Assembly: GCA_035310125.1 (NCBI GenBank)
Contig: DATGEP010000110.1
Span: 1 to 63,732 of the forward strand
Source: DATGEP01 sp035310125
Lineage (GTDB): Bacteria > Chloroflexota > Ktedonobacteria > Ktedonobacterales > JADMIN01
Reading direction: 5' to 3'
DNA length: 63,732 nt
Shown: positions 54,388 to 63,384 of the stretch, in pieces
Numbering within the stretch: the first letter of the stretch is position 1
Layout of the letters: every line of letters begins with the position of its first letter
Notes under the pieces: generated by a model
Told to the model about the DNA's origin: nothing
Databases searched by the model: none
The model's input: only the letters and a program-made list of their open reading frames with translations
Position numbers and translations under genes: made by a program

Positions 54388-55137
54388 ATGAGCACAATAT
54401 ATCGAAATAGTCCCATCCCACGCTACCATCAACTCAAAGAGATCCTGCGCGAGAAGATTCGGTCCGGCGAGTGGAAGCCTGGCGATCTTATTCCGTCCGA
54501 GCGGGAGTTGAGCGAAACTTACCGCATTAGCCGCATGACCGCTCGCCAGGCTATCACCGATCTCGTCAATGAAGGCGTGTTTTACCGTGAGCAGGGCCGG
54601 GGAACCTTTGTCACCCGCAATAAAATCACCCAGCAGCTGATCCGCCTTACCGGCTTCACCGAAGATATCAGCGCCCGCGGCCAGCACCCCAGCGCGCAGG
54701 TACTCTCGGCGGAGATGAGCCCCGCCGACGAGTTCACCGCCGAGCGCCTGCGCATCGCTCCGGGAACGCTCATCTTCTGCCTTCAGCGTCTGCGCCTGGC
54801 CGACGGCGAACCGCTGGCCATCGAGTTCTCCCAGCTCCACTTCAAAGGCTGCGAGCGTCTGGTGGATGAGGATCTCGAGCAACAATCCCTCTATCGCCTG
54901 CTTGAGAGCAAATACGGTCTGCCGCTCATGGAGGCGGAGCAAGAGCTGGAAGCCGGTCTGGCGGGCAACGAAGAGGCGGCTTTACTCAAAATCTCGCCCG
55001 CGAGCTCCGTGCTCTTCATTCGCCGCACCACCTACACCGACCGCAATCAGCCGATAGAGTACGCGAAATCGGTGTATCGCGGCAACAAATACATCTTCTA
55101 CACCCACCTCAAGCGCGACCAGCTCTTCTCATCCTAA
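54388..55137 (+). CDS. GntR/HutC-family regulator, DasR/NagR-like
   Basis: A 249-residue repressor. The winged helix at residues 10-75 reads PRYHQLKEILREKIRSGEWKPGDLIPSERELSETYRISRMTARQAITDLVNEG and ends with QGRGTFV. The UTRA effector domain follows (LTGFTEDISARGQHPSAQVLS ... IEFSQLHF ... LFIRRTTYTDRNQPIEYAKSVYRG). The domain order and sequence resemble DasR and NagR, which sense glucosamine-6P or GlcNAc-6P. It lies among amino-sugar genes, so it very likely controls them. Start uncertain (ATG at 54388 or TTG at 54382). Confidence 0.9.
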   Translation: MSTIYRNSPIPRYHQLKEILREKIRSGEWKPGDLIPSERELSETYRISRMTARQAITDLVNEGVFYREQGRGTFVTRNKITQQLIRLTGFTEDISARGQHPSAQVLSAEMSPADEFTAERLRIAPGTLIFCLQRLRLADGEPLAIEFSQLHFKGCERLVDEDLEQQSLYRLLESKYGLPLMEAEQELEAGLAGNEEAALLKISPASSVLFIRRTTYTDRNQPIEYAKSVYRGNKYIFYTHLKRDQLFSS

Positions 55138-55195
55138 TTTATCTCCGTTTCGACGCATCATTACGAGCGGAGGTGTGAGCATCAGGAGCCTGCAC

Positions 55196-56131
55196 ATGCC
55201 TGACGATCCTGTCACCTCTGGCAGCGGCGCGGAGCCGGATGTGACGCTCGATACCGAACAGACGAATCCCGCGACGGCGGACATTGACCGCCTAAGCCCT
55301 CTGGAGATCGTCCAGACAATGAATGCGCAAGACGCCGGGGTAGCCAGGGCCGTAGAGCATGAGCTGCCGCATATCGCGGCGGCCATCGAAGCCATCGCCC
55401 AGCGGCTGCGGCGCGGCGGGCGCCTCATCTACATCGGCGCCGGCACCTCCGGACGACTTGGCGCGCTCGATGCCGCCGAATGCCCGCCTACCTTCAACGT
55501 CCCGCTTGAGCTTATCATCGGCTGCATAGCCGGAGGAACATTCGCGCTGACTGAGGCCACGGAGCATGCCGAGGACTCCACCGAAGCTGGCCGGGCTGAC
55601 ATTGAACGGCTCAACGTCACCGCGCTGGACGCCGTCGTCGCCATCACTGCCAGCGGGCGCACTCCCTATGCGCTCAGCGCCATCGCCTGCGCCCGCGAGC
55701 GCGCCGCGCTCGCCATTGGCCTCGCCTGTAATGCTGATTCTCCCCTGGCGCATCAGGTAGACATCATGATCGCCCCAGTCGTTGGGCCGGAGGTGCTTGC
55801 CGGCTCGACTCGCCTCAAAGCGGGTACGGCCCAGAAAATGGTGTTGAATATGCTCAGCACCGGCACGATGATCCTGCTCGGCAAAACCTTCGGCAATCTC
55901 ATGGTGGATGTGCGGGCGACCAACGACAAGCTGCGGCGCCGAACGCTCAGCATCGTGCGGGCTGGCACTGGTCTGGATGCCTCCGCTGCCGCGGCTCTCC
56001 TTCAGGCGTCGGGCGGTGACGCCAAGACGGCCATCCTTGCCGGCCGAGCCGGAATCGCGCCGGAGCTGGCACGCGAACGCCTTACCGCCCACGACAATAT
56101 CCTGCGTGCCGCACTGGATGACGAGTCATGA
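55196..56131 (+). CDS. murQ: N-acetylmuramic acid 6-phosphate etherase
   Basis: Cleaves the lactyl ether of MurNAc-6P to GlcNAc-6P and D-lactate, in the cytoplasm. It has 311 residues. The SIS motif YIGAGTSGRLGALDAAECPPTF (near 79-100), TEATEHAEDS with the catalytic Glu region, ITASGRTPYAL, and KAGTAQKMVLNMLSTGTMI are characteristic. AGGAG eight bases before the ATG at 55196 supports that start. The kinase gene begins inside its stop codon (ATGA). Confidence 0.96.
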   Translation: MPDDPVTSGSGAEPDVTLDTEQTNPATADIDRLSPLEIVQTMNAQDAGVARAVEHELPHIAAAIEAIAQRLRRGGRLIYIGAGTSGRLGALDAAECPPTFNVPLELIIGCIAGGTFALTEATEHAEDSTEAGRADIERLNVTALDAVVAITASGRTPYALSAIACARERAALAIGLACNADSPLAHQVDIMIAPVVGPEVLAGSTRLKAGTAQKMVLNMLSTGTMILLGKTFGNLMVDVRATNDKLRRRTLSIVRAGTGLDASAAAALLQASGGDAKTAILAGRAGIAPELARERLTAHDNILRAALDDES

Positions 56132-57063
56132 GCGGCGATACGGACACGGTCCCTCCTGACTGCTTCTATCTTGGCGTTGATGGTGGCGGCAGCAAGACGC
56201 TCGCCATCGTGGTAGATGCGCACGGCAACGAACATGGTCGCGCCGTCGCCGGCAGCGCGAACTACAGCGCCGTCGGTCTGGAGCGCGCCGTTGCGCATGT
56301 GCTGGCCGCCGCCGAGGAAGCCGCACGTGCCGCCGGTACCTGCCTGCCGCTCGCCGCTGCCTGGCTGGGCCTTGCCGGCGTTGACAGGCCCGCCGATCAC
56401 ACGATCCTCCTGCCCCATCTCAGTTCGCTCGCGAACGCCGTTCACTTGACGAATGATGCCGAGCTGCTGCTCAGCGCCCTCCCTGGGCAGGCCGGAGTCG
56501 TGCTGATTGCGGGCACTGGCTCCATCGCGGTTGGCCGCAGCAGCCGCGGAGCGACAACACGCGCCGGTGGCTGGGGCCACATCCTGGGCGACGAAGGCAG
56601 CGGCTACGATATTGGCCGGCGCGCACTCGTAGCCGCGACCCGTTTTGCCGATGGGCGCGGCGAGCCCACCCTGCTGCTTCCGCGCATCCTGCGCGCGTGG
56701 CATCTTACCGAGGCCAACGAGCTGATCAGTCACGTCTACTACGACGAGGACAAGGCTGCCATCGCGCGGCTGGCGCCGCTCGTCCTCCAGGCTGCCCGCG
56801 AAGACGATCACGCCGCGCGACGCATTGTTCGCCGCGCGGCGATAGAGCTTGCGCTGGCTGCCGTCACCGTTGGGAACCGGCTTGCGTACCGGGCCGCGCC
56901 ACTGCCAATCGCGCTTGGTGGCAGCCTACTCCTCCAGGACGCTGGCTTCCGGGCTGATGTCCTCCGTGCTATCAGCCGGCATCACCTCCTGGGTGACATC
57001 GCCGTCGTGGAGCAGCCCGCATTTAGCGCGGCGCAAGCCGCCATTGCGCTCGCAGCGCCGTAG
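56128..57063 (+). CDS. BadF/BadG-type amino-sugar kinase (GlcNAc/MurNAc kinase)
   Basis: A 311-residue ATPase of the BadF/BadG/BcrA/BcrD fold. Motifs: YLGVDGGGSKTLAIVVDA (phosphate 1), ANYSAVG, AAWLGLAGVDRP, LTNDAELLLSA, VLIAGTGSIAVGRS (phosphate 2) and GGWGHILGDEGSGYDIGRRAL. The family includes human GlcNAc kinase and MurK, which phosphorylates MurNAc as well as GlcNAc. Translational overlap with murQ suggests that it supplies MurNAc-6P. No anhydro-MurNAc kinase is visible. Confidence 0.88.
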   Translation: MSGDTDTVPPDCFYLGVDGGGSKTLAIVVDAHGNEHGRAVAGSANYSAVGLERAVAHVLAAAEEAARAAGTCLPLAAAWLGLAGVDRPADHTILLPHLSSLANAVHLTNDAELLLSALPGQAGVVLIAGTGSIAVGRSSRGATTRAGGWGHILGDEGSGYDIGRRALVAATRFADGRGEPTLLLPRILRAWHLTEANELISHVYYDEDKAAIARLAPLVLQAAREDDHAARRIVRRAAIELALAAVTVGNRLAYRAAPLPIALGGSLLLQDAGFRADVLRAISRHHLLGDIAVVEQPAFSAAQAAIALAAP

Positions 57064-57128
57064 CGCCAAATCTCGGCGCGCATCCCGCCGCAACGTCCAA
57101 CATCGTAGCGCACCAAGGAGCATCCAGT

Positions 57129-58736
57129 ATGTCGGGAAGCATCAGCGATATGACGATTGAACAACAGATCGGCCAGCTCTTCATGGTGGGCTTCACTGGC
57201 ACGGAGCCGACACCAGAGATTGTCGAGCTGATCCAGCGGCGGCATGTCGGCGGCATCATTCTCTTTTCGCGCAACTGCCGCGACGCCCGGCAGGTGTCTA
57301 CACTCACGCATGACCTGCAAGCCGTCGCGCGTGCAGCCGGACACCCCTATCCCTTGCTCATCTCGCTCGATCAGGAAAACGGCCTGGTTCGGCGGCTAGG
57401 GAATGCCGTCACTGGCTTTCCTGGCAATATGGCGCTTGGAGCCACCGGCGCGGAGGATCTCACATACGCGGTTGCCGAAGCTACCGGCCAGGAGCTTCTA
57501 GCGCTCGGCATCAATATGAACCTCGCTCCCGACGCGGACGTCAACAACAATCCCGCCAACCCGGTCATCGGCGTGCGCTCATTTGGTGAAGACCCCCAGC
57601 GTGTGGCCCGGTTCGTCGCCGCCGCCGTCCGTGGCTACCGGGCCGCGGGGACCATCAGTACCCTCAAGCACTTCCCTGGCCACGGCGATACGAGCGTTGA
57701 CTCCCACCTCGGCTTGCCTATTGTGCCGCACACTCTGGAGCGACTGGAGCGCGTCGAGCTTCCACCCTTCCGTGCCGGCATCGCTGCGGGAGCGGATACC
57801 GTCATGCTTGCTCATCTCCGCCTCCCCACTATCGCCCCTGATGAAGATGTGCCCACATCTATCTCCCCTACCGTCGTACGGCTCCTCCGCGAATCGCTTG
57901 GCTTCAATAGCGTCATTATCACCGATTGCCTGGAGATGGATGCCATCTCCCAAACAGTTGGTGAGGAGCGCGGCGCATTGCTTGGCCTCCGTGCTGGCGC
58001 GGACATCATCCTGATCTCTCACCGCATTGTCCCGCAGCGTGGCGCTATCGAGATGGTGCGTGCTGCTGTCGAGTCCGGTGAGCTAGCCGAAGATACCATT
58101 CATCAGGCCGCCGCGCGTGTGTTGCGCCTGAAGGAACGCCTTCTCGCCTGGGATGCGCTTCCCCCGCTCGCCACAGGAGCTACCGTGAGCACCGCGGCCC
58201 ACCAGCAGCTTCGCGACCGCGCCTATGCGCGCAGCACCACGTGTGTGCGCGATGATGCCCACCTGCTCCCGCTGCGTCTGGATCCCGCAGCCGAGGTGCT
58301 CGTCATCGCGCAGCCACCGACAAGTGTTACGAAAGCCATAGATACGGTCTACCGACACGAGATTCTCGTAGAGCGCATCCGCGCCTACCATCCCAACGTG
58401 CGTGGCGTCTGCCTCAGCCCGGATGCCGCCGAGAACGATATCGCGGCGCTGCTGCACGCGGCGGAGTCGTCGGACATTCTCATCATGGCGACGATCAACG
58501 CCCATCTTGACCCGCCGCAAGCCAGCCTGATGCGGCGACTCCTCGCCACCGCGCGGCCCGTCATCGGCATCGCCGTCTGTAATCCCTACGACGTGGCCGT
58601 CGTTCCCGATCTGAAGACGTATCTCGCGACCTATGAATACACCGAGCCCGCGCTCTCGATGGCAGCCGGCGCCCTCTTTGGCGCGTTCGAGCCGCAAGGC
58701 CGGCTCCCCGTCACACTCATGTCGCACCCGGCATAG
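57129..58736 (+). CDS. nagZ: Beta-N-acetylglucosaminidase, glycoside hydrolase family 3 (NagZ type)
   Basis: Removes GlcNAc from muropeptides or chitin-derived sugars. It has 535 residues. The NagZ motif KHFPGHGDTSVDSHLGLP (near residue 178) holds the acid/base Asp-His pair, and SVIITDCLEMDAI holds the nucleophile Asp. GGIILFSRNCRD and LISLDQENGLVRRL are typical of the N-terminal barrel. A C-terminal domain of about 180 residues is kept, as in Gram-positive two-domain NagZ. No signal peptide is present, so it acts inside the cell on imported fragments. Confidence 0.93.
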   Translation: MSGSISDMTIEQQIGQLFMVGFTGTEPTPEIVELIQRRHVGGIILFSRNCRDARQVSTLTHDLQAVARAAGHPYPLLISLDQENGLVRRLGNAVTGFPGNMALGATGAEDLTYAVAEATGQELLALGINMNLAPDADVNNNPANPVIGVRSFGEDPQRVARFVAAAVRGYRAAGTISTLKHFPGHGDTSVDSHLGLPIVPHTLERLERVELPPFRAGIAAGADTVMLAHLRLPTIAPDEDVPTSISPTVVRLLRESLGFNSVIITDCLEMDAISQTVGEERGALLGLRAGADIILISHRIVPQRGAIEMVRAAVESGELAEDTIHQAAARVLRLKERLLAWDALPPLATGATVSTAAHQQLRDRAYARSTTCVRDDAHLLPLRLDPAAEVLVIAQPPTSVTKAIDTVYRHEILVERIRAYHPNVRGVCLSPDAAENDIAALLHAAESSDILIMATINAHLDPPQASLMRRLLATARPVIGIAVCNPYDVAVVPDLKTYLATYEYTEPALSMAAGALFGAFEPQGRLPVTLMSHPA

Positions 58737-58793
58737 GTGGTCCGATCAGAACGTCCGGAATGACGCGCCCGCTTCCCACTTTGCGTGCCGCGC

Positions 58794-59315
58794 TCAAGAC
58801 TCATTGACTGGCTCCCGATGAGACGTCACGGAGATCTCGGGAGCATGCCGCAACGTCTGATAGACGACGCAGTAGCGCTCTGTCAAGCGGACAAGTGTAG
58901 CAAGCTGCGCATCGGTGGCATCGGTATCCAGATCGAACGCCAGCTCGATGCGCTGAAATCCAACGGGTACATCGTCGCCGATGCTCAGCGTGCCGCGAAA
59001 GTCCAACACGCCTTCTGCCCGGACGGTCCCATCGCGGATCGCGATACCAATGGCAGTCGCGACAACCGAAAGAGTGACGCCAGCACACGCCACCAATGCC
59101 TCCAGGAGCATGTCACCGGAGCATACGGTCAAGCCATTCCCGCCTGTCACTGGATGCAGGCCAGCCTCGACGAGCGCCTTTCCGGTCTGCACCTTGCAGG
59201 TGATGCCCTCGCCAATTTTGCCCTCGGCTTTCAGGGTGACAAGCGCGGCGTTGGGCTGTTCTCGATACTGCTGCTTCAGGGGAGCCTGTAGTGCGCGTAA
59301 TTCGTCTGCCTGCAT
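58794..59315 (-). CDS. OsmC-family protein
   Basis: A 173-residue protein of the OsmC/Ohr fold. Two Cys in the expected context are seen: TVCSGDMLLEALVACAGVTL on the long central helix and ERYCVVYQTLRHAPEI near the C-terminus. Active members reduce organic peroxides with such a pair, but the wider family is diverse. It stands alone, divergent from the regulator gene. Confidence 0.88.
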   Translation of the reverse strand: MQADELRALQAPLKQQYREQPNAALVTLKAEGKIGEGITCKVQTGKALVEAGLHPVTGGNGLTVCSGDMLLEALVACAGVTLSVVATAIGIAIRDGTVRAEGVLDFRGTLSIGDDVPVGFQRIELAFDLDTDATDAQLATLVRLTERYCVVYQTLRHAPEISVTSHREPVNES

Positions 59316-59673
59316 GACCGTTCTCCCTGTTCAAGAGGTGTGGCAGGAGCATACACACGGGTGACATGGACAACCGTGAGGGGCAAAGTGTACCACATAA
59401 CCGCGTGAAATCGGTTCCTCCTTCCTCACGCCCCGCGAAGGCCAGCGGGCGAGTTGTACGGGCCGCTCTCAGCATCATCCGCTCAAGAACTGGTATGCCC
59501 TCAGCGTGTCCACGCCCGGCGCCGCATTGCCGCACCCGCACATTTTTGCTTGACAGAATGCGTCTCGGCTGCTACCATAGCGATTATCGAAAGGAAGGGT
59601 GCAGCCACTCTACGGCACTCCCGTTCTTCGCTGTGGCTGCCCACCTTAGTCGAGCTGGGATGGAGGTCCGGCG
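59316..59673. other. Intergenic stretch between OsmC and the OmpR-type regulator
   Basis: No gene is supported. It holds the regulator promoter at 59550-59578 and, presumably, the promoter of the osmC-like gene at its left end. Confidence 0.4.
59550..59578 (+). promoter_or_regulatory. Promoter of the OmpR-type regulator gene
   Basis: TTGACA (59550-59555) is a perfect -35 and TACCAT (59573-59578) matches four of six bases of the -10 consensus; the spacer is exactly 17. The leader is about 90 bases. Confidence 0.65.
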
Positions 59674-60501
59674 ATGAGAAGGCTCGTGGTGGTCAGCGCC
59701 GATGAGGACGTGGCTGGACGAATACGTCGCATCGGGAGTGATTTCAGCTTAGGCTTGGTAGAGTGGGTGAGCGATCCGGTGCAGCTTCGCGCGCATCGCC
59801 CGGTCGAGGATGAGCTGGCAGGACTCGTCCTCGATCTCTCATCTCCCGCCGCAATACCCAAGGATACGAGCCTCACAAGGCCGAACAGCACGCAGTCGCA
59901 TCCACAGACTGACCTCACCTGGCGGCTGGCCGCGCTGCTTGCGACGGCGCGCGGATACGCCGACATCCCACTCATCGTTGTGGGCATCTGGAACGACCTG
60001 GCGCCGACGCTGCGCGCGGGCGGGCTTGACGCAATAGGCTGGATTCCGCTAAACGCGGGTGATACCTTCTGGCGCACGATGCTTCGGCGCCTCATCGAGG
60101 CCAAAGCGCCTGTCTTGCCACCGCGCGCAGCCGCAACGCGATCCAGCGCAGCCGGTGAGGATGAGCACGTCTTGGTGCGTATTGGGCCGCATGTGTTACT
60201 GGATGGGCCTGCCTGCGCCCTCCGGCGGGGGCTGGAAGTGATCCCGCTGACCGCACGTGAGCTCGCCTTGCTTGAGCTGCTCCTCGCCGCGCCCGCGCGC
60301 TATCACCGTCTGCGCGAGATCGCGCGATGTCTGACGCCTCCCGGAAAGTGGGAGGTGGACGAGCACAGCATCGAACAGACGATCTCCAGGCTGCGGCGCA
60401 AGCTGGGTGAGTCCGTGCGCCGGCCGTGCCTGCTGCGCTGCAAGCGTGGTGTCGGCTATGGCCTGTTTCCTGGCAGCGGCGGGGACACGGCGGAAACGTG
60501 A
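59674..60501 (+). CDS. OmpR/PhoB-type winged-helix regulator with degenerate receiver
   Basis: A 275-residue protein. The N-terminal 140 residues keep a receiver-like order (LVVVSADEDVAGRI, then GLVLDLSS with a possible acceptor Asp), but a 25-residue polar insert follows, VVGIWND lacks the usual Thr/Ser, and the lysine of the K-P pair is missing (IGWIPLNAG). The C-terminal 100 residues are a normal OmpR-type winged helix: VIPLTARELALLELLLAAPARYHRL, DEHSIEQTISRLRRKLGE and RGVGYGL. It probably works without phosphorylation. No kinase is adjacent. Four 11-bp repeats start at its stop codon. Confidence 0.85.
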   Translation: MRRLVVVSADEDVAGRIRRIGSDFSLGLVEWVSDPVQLRAHRPVEDELAGLVLDLSSPAAIPKDTSLTRPNSTQSHPQTDLTWRLAALLATARGYADIPLIVVGIWNDLAPTLRAGGLDAIGWIPLNAGDTFWRTMLRRLIEAKAPVLPPRAAATRSSAAGEDEHVLVRIGPHVLLDGPACALRRGLEVIPLTARELALLELLLAAPARYHRLREIARCLTPPGKWEVDEHSIEQTISRLRRKLGESVRRPCLLRCKRGVGYGLFPGSGGDTAET

Positions 60502-60541
60502 AGCAAACGTGAACTTACGCTGAACATAGTGTGAACTACGC
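60498..60541. promoter_or_regulatory. Four contiguous 11-bp repeats, PHO-box type
   Basis: The units GTGAAGCAAAC, GTGAACTTACG, CTGAACATAGT and GTGAACTACGC follow each other without gaps. Read on the other strand each has GTTCA(C/G) or CTTCAC at the same place. PhoB/PhoP-family regulators bind direct repeats of 11-bp period, with GTTCAC-like cores in actinobacteria. The sequence CATGTAAGCT just after it could be a -10 region. The rest of the gap to 60861 holds no gene that I can support. Confidence 0.65.
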
Positions 60542-60861
60542 CATGTAAGCTTGGGGCATGACGGGCGAGGGATAGATAGTACCGAATCTGGCTGGATGTT
60601 TTGACACACGCGGGAGGTTCCGTCGTGTCCTTTTCTACGAAGCGCTGACCGTTCCCTATAGCCCGCGCACGCGGGCGCCGATATTCCAACCAGAATCCGT
60701 ACCACGCCGTCTTGCCCGTCTGCTGCCGTCCTGGGCCGCCGTTGCCGTCAGAACCGCTGCCGCGATAGTGGCTCTAGACAGCTCCTTGGTGGATGTTATC
60801 GTGCGTTCGCCCGGTAGCCGGCAGCGTTGTTTGAGCAGATCTGTTGATCAGGAGGTGTGGT

Positions 60862-61764
60862 ATGGCACGGTTTCCTGGGCTTTCGCGCGGGCCCTCTGTG
60901 GCGCGTGCTGCGAGAAGGAACAGACGGCGGAGGACCCGGTTACTCATGGTAGCGGCCCTGGTGGCCCTCGTGGTCACCACGCTGCACGCGCCCGCTCCTG
61001 CCAAGGCGCTATCGAACGGTTCGGGAACCATCGAGACCAAAGGCTTCGACACGTGCCAGGATCCAACCGAGGGCCAGATGCAGGCGTTCTGGAACGGGAC
61101 ACCATACTGGTGGCTGGGAACCTACATCGGCGGATCGGAGATGGGGTGTTCGCAGCCCAACCTGAACGCCACCTGGCTGAATGATGTCCGCAACCAGGGA
61201 TGGAATTTCGAGTTCATCTGGGTTGGCCCACAATCTCCGTGTACCTCCTACAGGTACACTTTCAGCTCGAACCCCAGCACCGCCTACACGCAAGGCCAGA
61301 ACGAGGCGTCCAGCGCCTGGACAACCCTGACCAACCTGGGAATCACCAATGGCGCCCTCCACACGGCGATTGTCTATGACTTAGAGTCGTCGCCTTCGGG
61401 GTGCCAGTCCGCGACCAACTCCTTCATTCAGGGCTGGATCAACGAGCTCCATATCAGCCCCGCGCAAGTCGCTGGCGTCTACGGATCTGTCTGCGGCTCA
61501 TCGTTACAATCCTACGCCTCCTTGAACCCGCCTCCCGACTTCATCTGGGGCGCCTACTACGACGGGAACTCATCTACGAGTGACCTGTGGGCCGGGAGTT
61601 GTGGCGTTCCTAGTGGTGATTGGGTCTACCATCAGCGGCTGAAGCAATACAACAACACGCACTACGAAACCTGGAACGGTGTCACGCTCTCAGTGGACGA
61701 CGACTGCGCGAACGGTCCCGTTGATCCGAGTGGCAACGGAGCGGTAGACAACAGTTGTCTGTAG
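60862..61764 (+). CDS. Secreted DUF1906 (glycoside-hydrolase-like) protein
   Basis: A 300-residue exported protein. The signal peptide has a long Arg-rich start, a hydrophobic core at about 27-41 and a likely cleavage after APAKA. The mature part begins TIETKGFDTCQDPTEGQMQAFWNG and continues YWWLGTYIGGSE, the start of the DUF1906 TIM barrel (Rv2525c-like). Later Asp/Glu pairs (IVYDLESS) are in the place of glycosidase acids. Six Cys suggest disulfides. Role unknown; related proteins act at the cell wall. AGGAGG lies eight bases before the ATG at 60862. It follows the 11-bp repeats. Confidence 0.82.
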   Translation: MARFPGLSRGPSVARAARRNRRRRTRLLMVAALVALVVTTLHAPAPAKALSNGSGTIETKGFDTCQDPTEGQMQAFWNGTPYWWLGTYIGGSEMGCSQPNLNATWLNDVRNQGWNFEFIWVGPQSPCTSYRYTFSSNPSTAYTQGQNEASSAWTTLTNLGITNGALHTAIVYDLESSPSGCQSATNSFIQGWINELHISPAQVAGVYGSVCGSSLQSYASLNPPPDFIWGAYYDGNSSTSDLWAGSCGVPSGDWVYHQRLKQYNNTHYETWNGVTLSVDDDCANGPVDPSGNGAVDNSCL

Positions 61765-61801
61765 CAGATGCGCACCTGAAATATGGAGAAGGGACAAGAA
61801 G

Positions 61802-62725
61802 ATGGAACGAGTTGTACGGCGTTGGCTCACTCCGCTCCTTGCCGCGATGGTCGTGGTCTTGGTGGGATGCGGTATGGAGCCACACGGGATCGTAGCGGGA
61901 TCGCCGGCAGATCCCATCCCATGGGTCAACAGCCCTGGAACCGCTCAGCTGAGTGCCACCGTGCATGCCAGTCGCGCCTGCGCCGCTGCTGACCTGAGTG
62001 TGAAAGCAGGCAAAAGCGGCGCGTTTCATGGAATGGCGACCCAGGAGATATTGTTCACGAACCAGGGCCGGGCGGCTTGTTTCCTCCCTGGTCCGCCGGC
62101 AAGTGTGGTGGTCCTTGGCAACGGTATCCGCCGTCCAGTGGCCGCGGGATCTGGTCCGGACGTGGCCAGCCGGGTGGACCTGGCAGTTGGGCAGATGGCG
62201 CAGCTGCTCATCGGGACGCCGGGAACATGCTCTGGGGTAGGACACCCACAGGTTGGGTCGCGAGTGGACCTTACCCTCGCAACCGGCGAAAGGGTGCCTG
62301 TCATTGGCACTTGGGTGAATGTAGAGTGTGGCGCCCCCGTGGTGGCCGCGTTCGCCGCCGGTCCAGTACCAGCAGCAAGCGTACCGGCAAGCGGCCTATT
62401 GGCCACGATCAGCGGGCCTGGGTCAGTCGCTCGCGGCAGCGACTTGCAGTACTTTATCACGCTGAAGAATCCCTCCAGCGCGTCCATCACCATGAGCGCC
62501 TGCCCATCCTACACGGAAACGTTGGGAGTTAATCCGGCGACAGTGGTTCGCCAGACACTGCTGCTCAACTGTTCAGCGATGCCAGCGATCAACGTCGGTG
62601 CCGCGGTCGTGTTCGAGATGCGCTTGTCAGTTCCTGCCGGCATTCCCAGCGGGATCACGAAGCTGACCTGGAGCTTGCAGGTTCCGAATGGTCCCAGTGC
62701 CGGGACAGCGATCCAGCTAACCTAA
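61802..62725 (+). CDS. DUF4232-like lipoprotein
   Basis: A 307-residue exported protein. The signal peptide LLAAMVVVLVGCGM ends in a lipobox with Cys at 23. The first domain has the DUF4232 pattern: CAAADLSVKAGKSGAFHGMATQEILFTNQGRAACFLPGPP, with two Cys that probably form a disulfide. The C-terminal domain is beta-rich (DLQYFITLKNPSSASITMSACPSYTE). It starts 37 bases after the DUF1906 gene, so both may be expressed together at the cell surface. Confidence 0.8.
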   Translation: MERVVRRWLTPLLAAMVVVLVGCGMEPHGIVAGSPADPIPWVNSPGTAQLSATVHASRACAAADLSVKAGKSGAFHGMATQEILFTNQGRAACFLPGPPASVVVLGNGIRRPVAAGSGPDVASRVDLAVGQMAQLLIGTPGTCSGVGHPQVGSRVDLTLATGERVPVIGTWVNVECGAPVVAAFAAGPVPAASVPASGLLATISGPGSVARGSDLQYFITLKNPSSASITMSACPSYTETLGVNPATVVRQTLLLNCSAMPAINVGAAVVFEMRLSVPAGIPSGITKLTWSLQVPNGPSAGTAIQLT

Positions 62726-62739
62726 GCAGCTAACGCAAT

Positions 62740-62783
62740 GAGCCGCCCGGCTGGTAGGCATCTGCCTCTCGGCCGGACGGCTC
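62740..62783 (+). terminator. Terminator of the DUF1906-lipoprotein unit
   Basis: GAGCCGCCCGGC (62740-62751) and GCCGGACGGCTC (62772-62783) pair at 11 of 12 positions, followed by CCTTT. It lies 14 bases after the lipoprotein stop. Confidence 0.6.
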
Positions 62784-62928
62784 CTTTGCACGCCTTGCGA
62801 TCAGCTCATCGCCTGTGTCGCGCTTACCTGCGCGAGCTACAGGGTGAGGAGCGATAACGCGGCAAGAGCGCACAAAAATTCGCGCGAGCTTCTGTCGTGA
62901 CCTGCAAACCAGACCGGACGGCGTGCCC

Positions 62929-63384
62929 TCAGCTCACCGCTTTCTTCACGAGCGCGGCGATCTTCGCCTCGTCGGCGGCGGTCAACTCCTTCAGCGCGAA
63001 GGCGGTTGGCCACATGCCGCCGTCGTCGAGGTGGGCGCTGTCGTTGAAGCCCAGCGTCGCGTACCGCGTCTTGAACTTTGCCGCGGGTTGGAAGAAGCAG
63101 ACGATCTTGCCTTCCTGGGTGGCATAGGCGGGCTGGCCGTACCAGGTCTTGGGCGAGAGGGTGGGCGCGTTGGCCGTGACGATCGCATGCACCCGCTCGG
63201 CCATGGCGCGATCAGGTGCTGGCATCGCGGCGATCGCCGCGAGCGCGGCGCTTTCCTCATCCGCCTTGCCCGCGGCCGCCTTCTGCTCTTGGGCGCGCTG
63301 CCTCATCGCGGCTTTTTCCTCGGCCGTAAATCCCTTGGTCGCCTTCGCGGGCTTCTTCGCCGCCTTGTCGTCGCCTACTCCCAT
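62929..63384 (-). CDS. DUF1801 (YdhG-like) protein
   Basis: A 151-residue protein. The first 50 residues are Lys/Ala/Glu-rich and helical; the rest has the DUF1801 core: MAERVHAIVTANAPTLSPKTWYGQPAYA, GKIVCFFQPAAKFKTRYATLGF and the Asp/Gly-rich turn DDGGMWPTAFAL. Members are small alpha/beta proteins; some have been linked to iron delivery, but most have no known role. AAAGGAGA precedes the ATG. Confidence 0.82.
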   Translation of the reverse strand: MGVGDDKAAKKPAKATKGFTAEEKAAMRQRAQEQKAAAGKADEESAALAAIAAMPAPDRAMAERVHAIVTANAPTLSPKTWYGQPAYATQEGKIVCFFQPAAKFKTRYATLGFNDSAHLDDGGMWPTAFALKELTAADEAKIAALVKKAVS

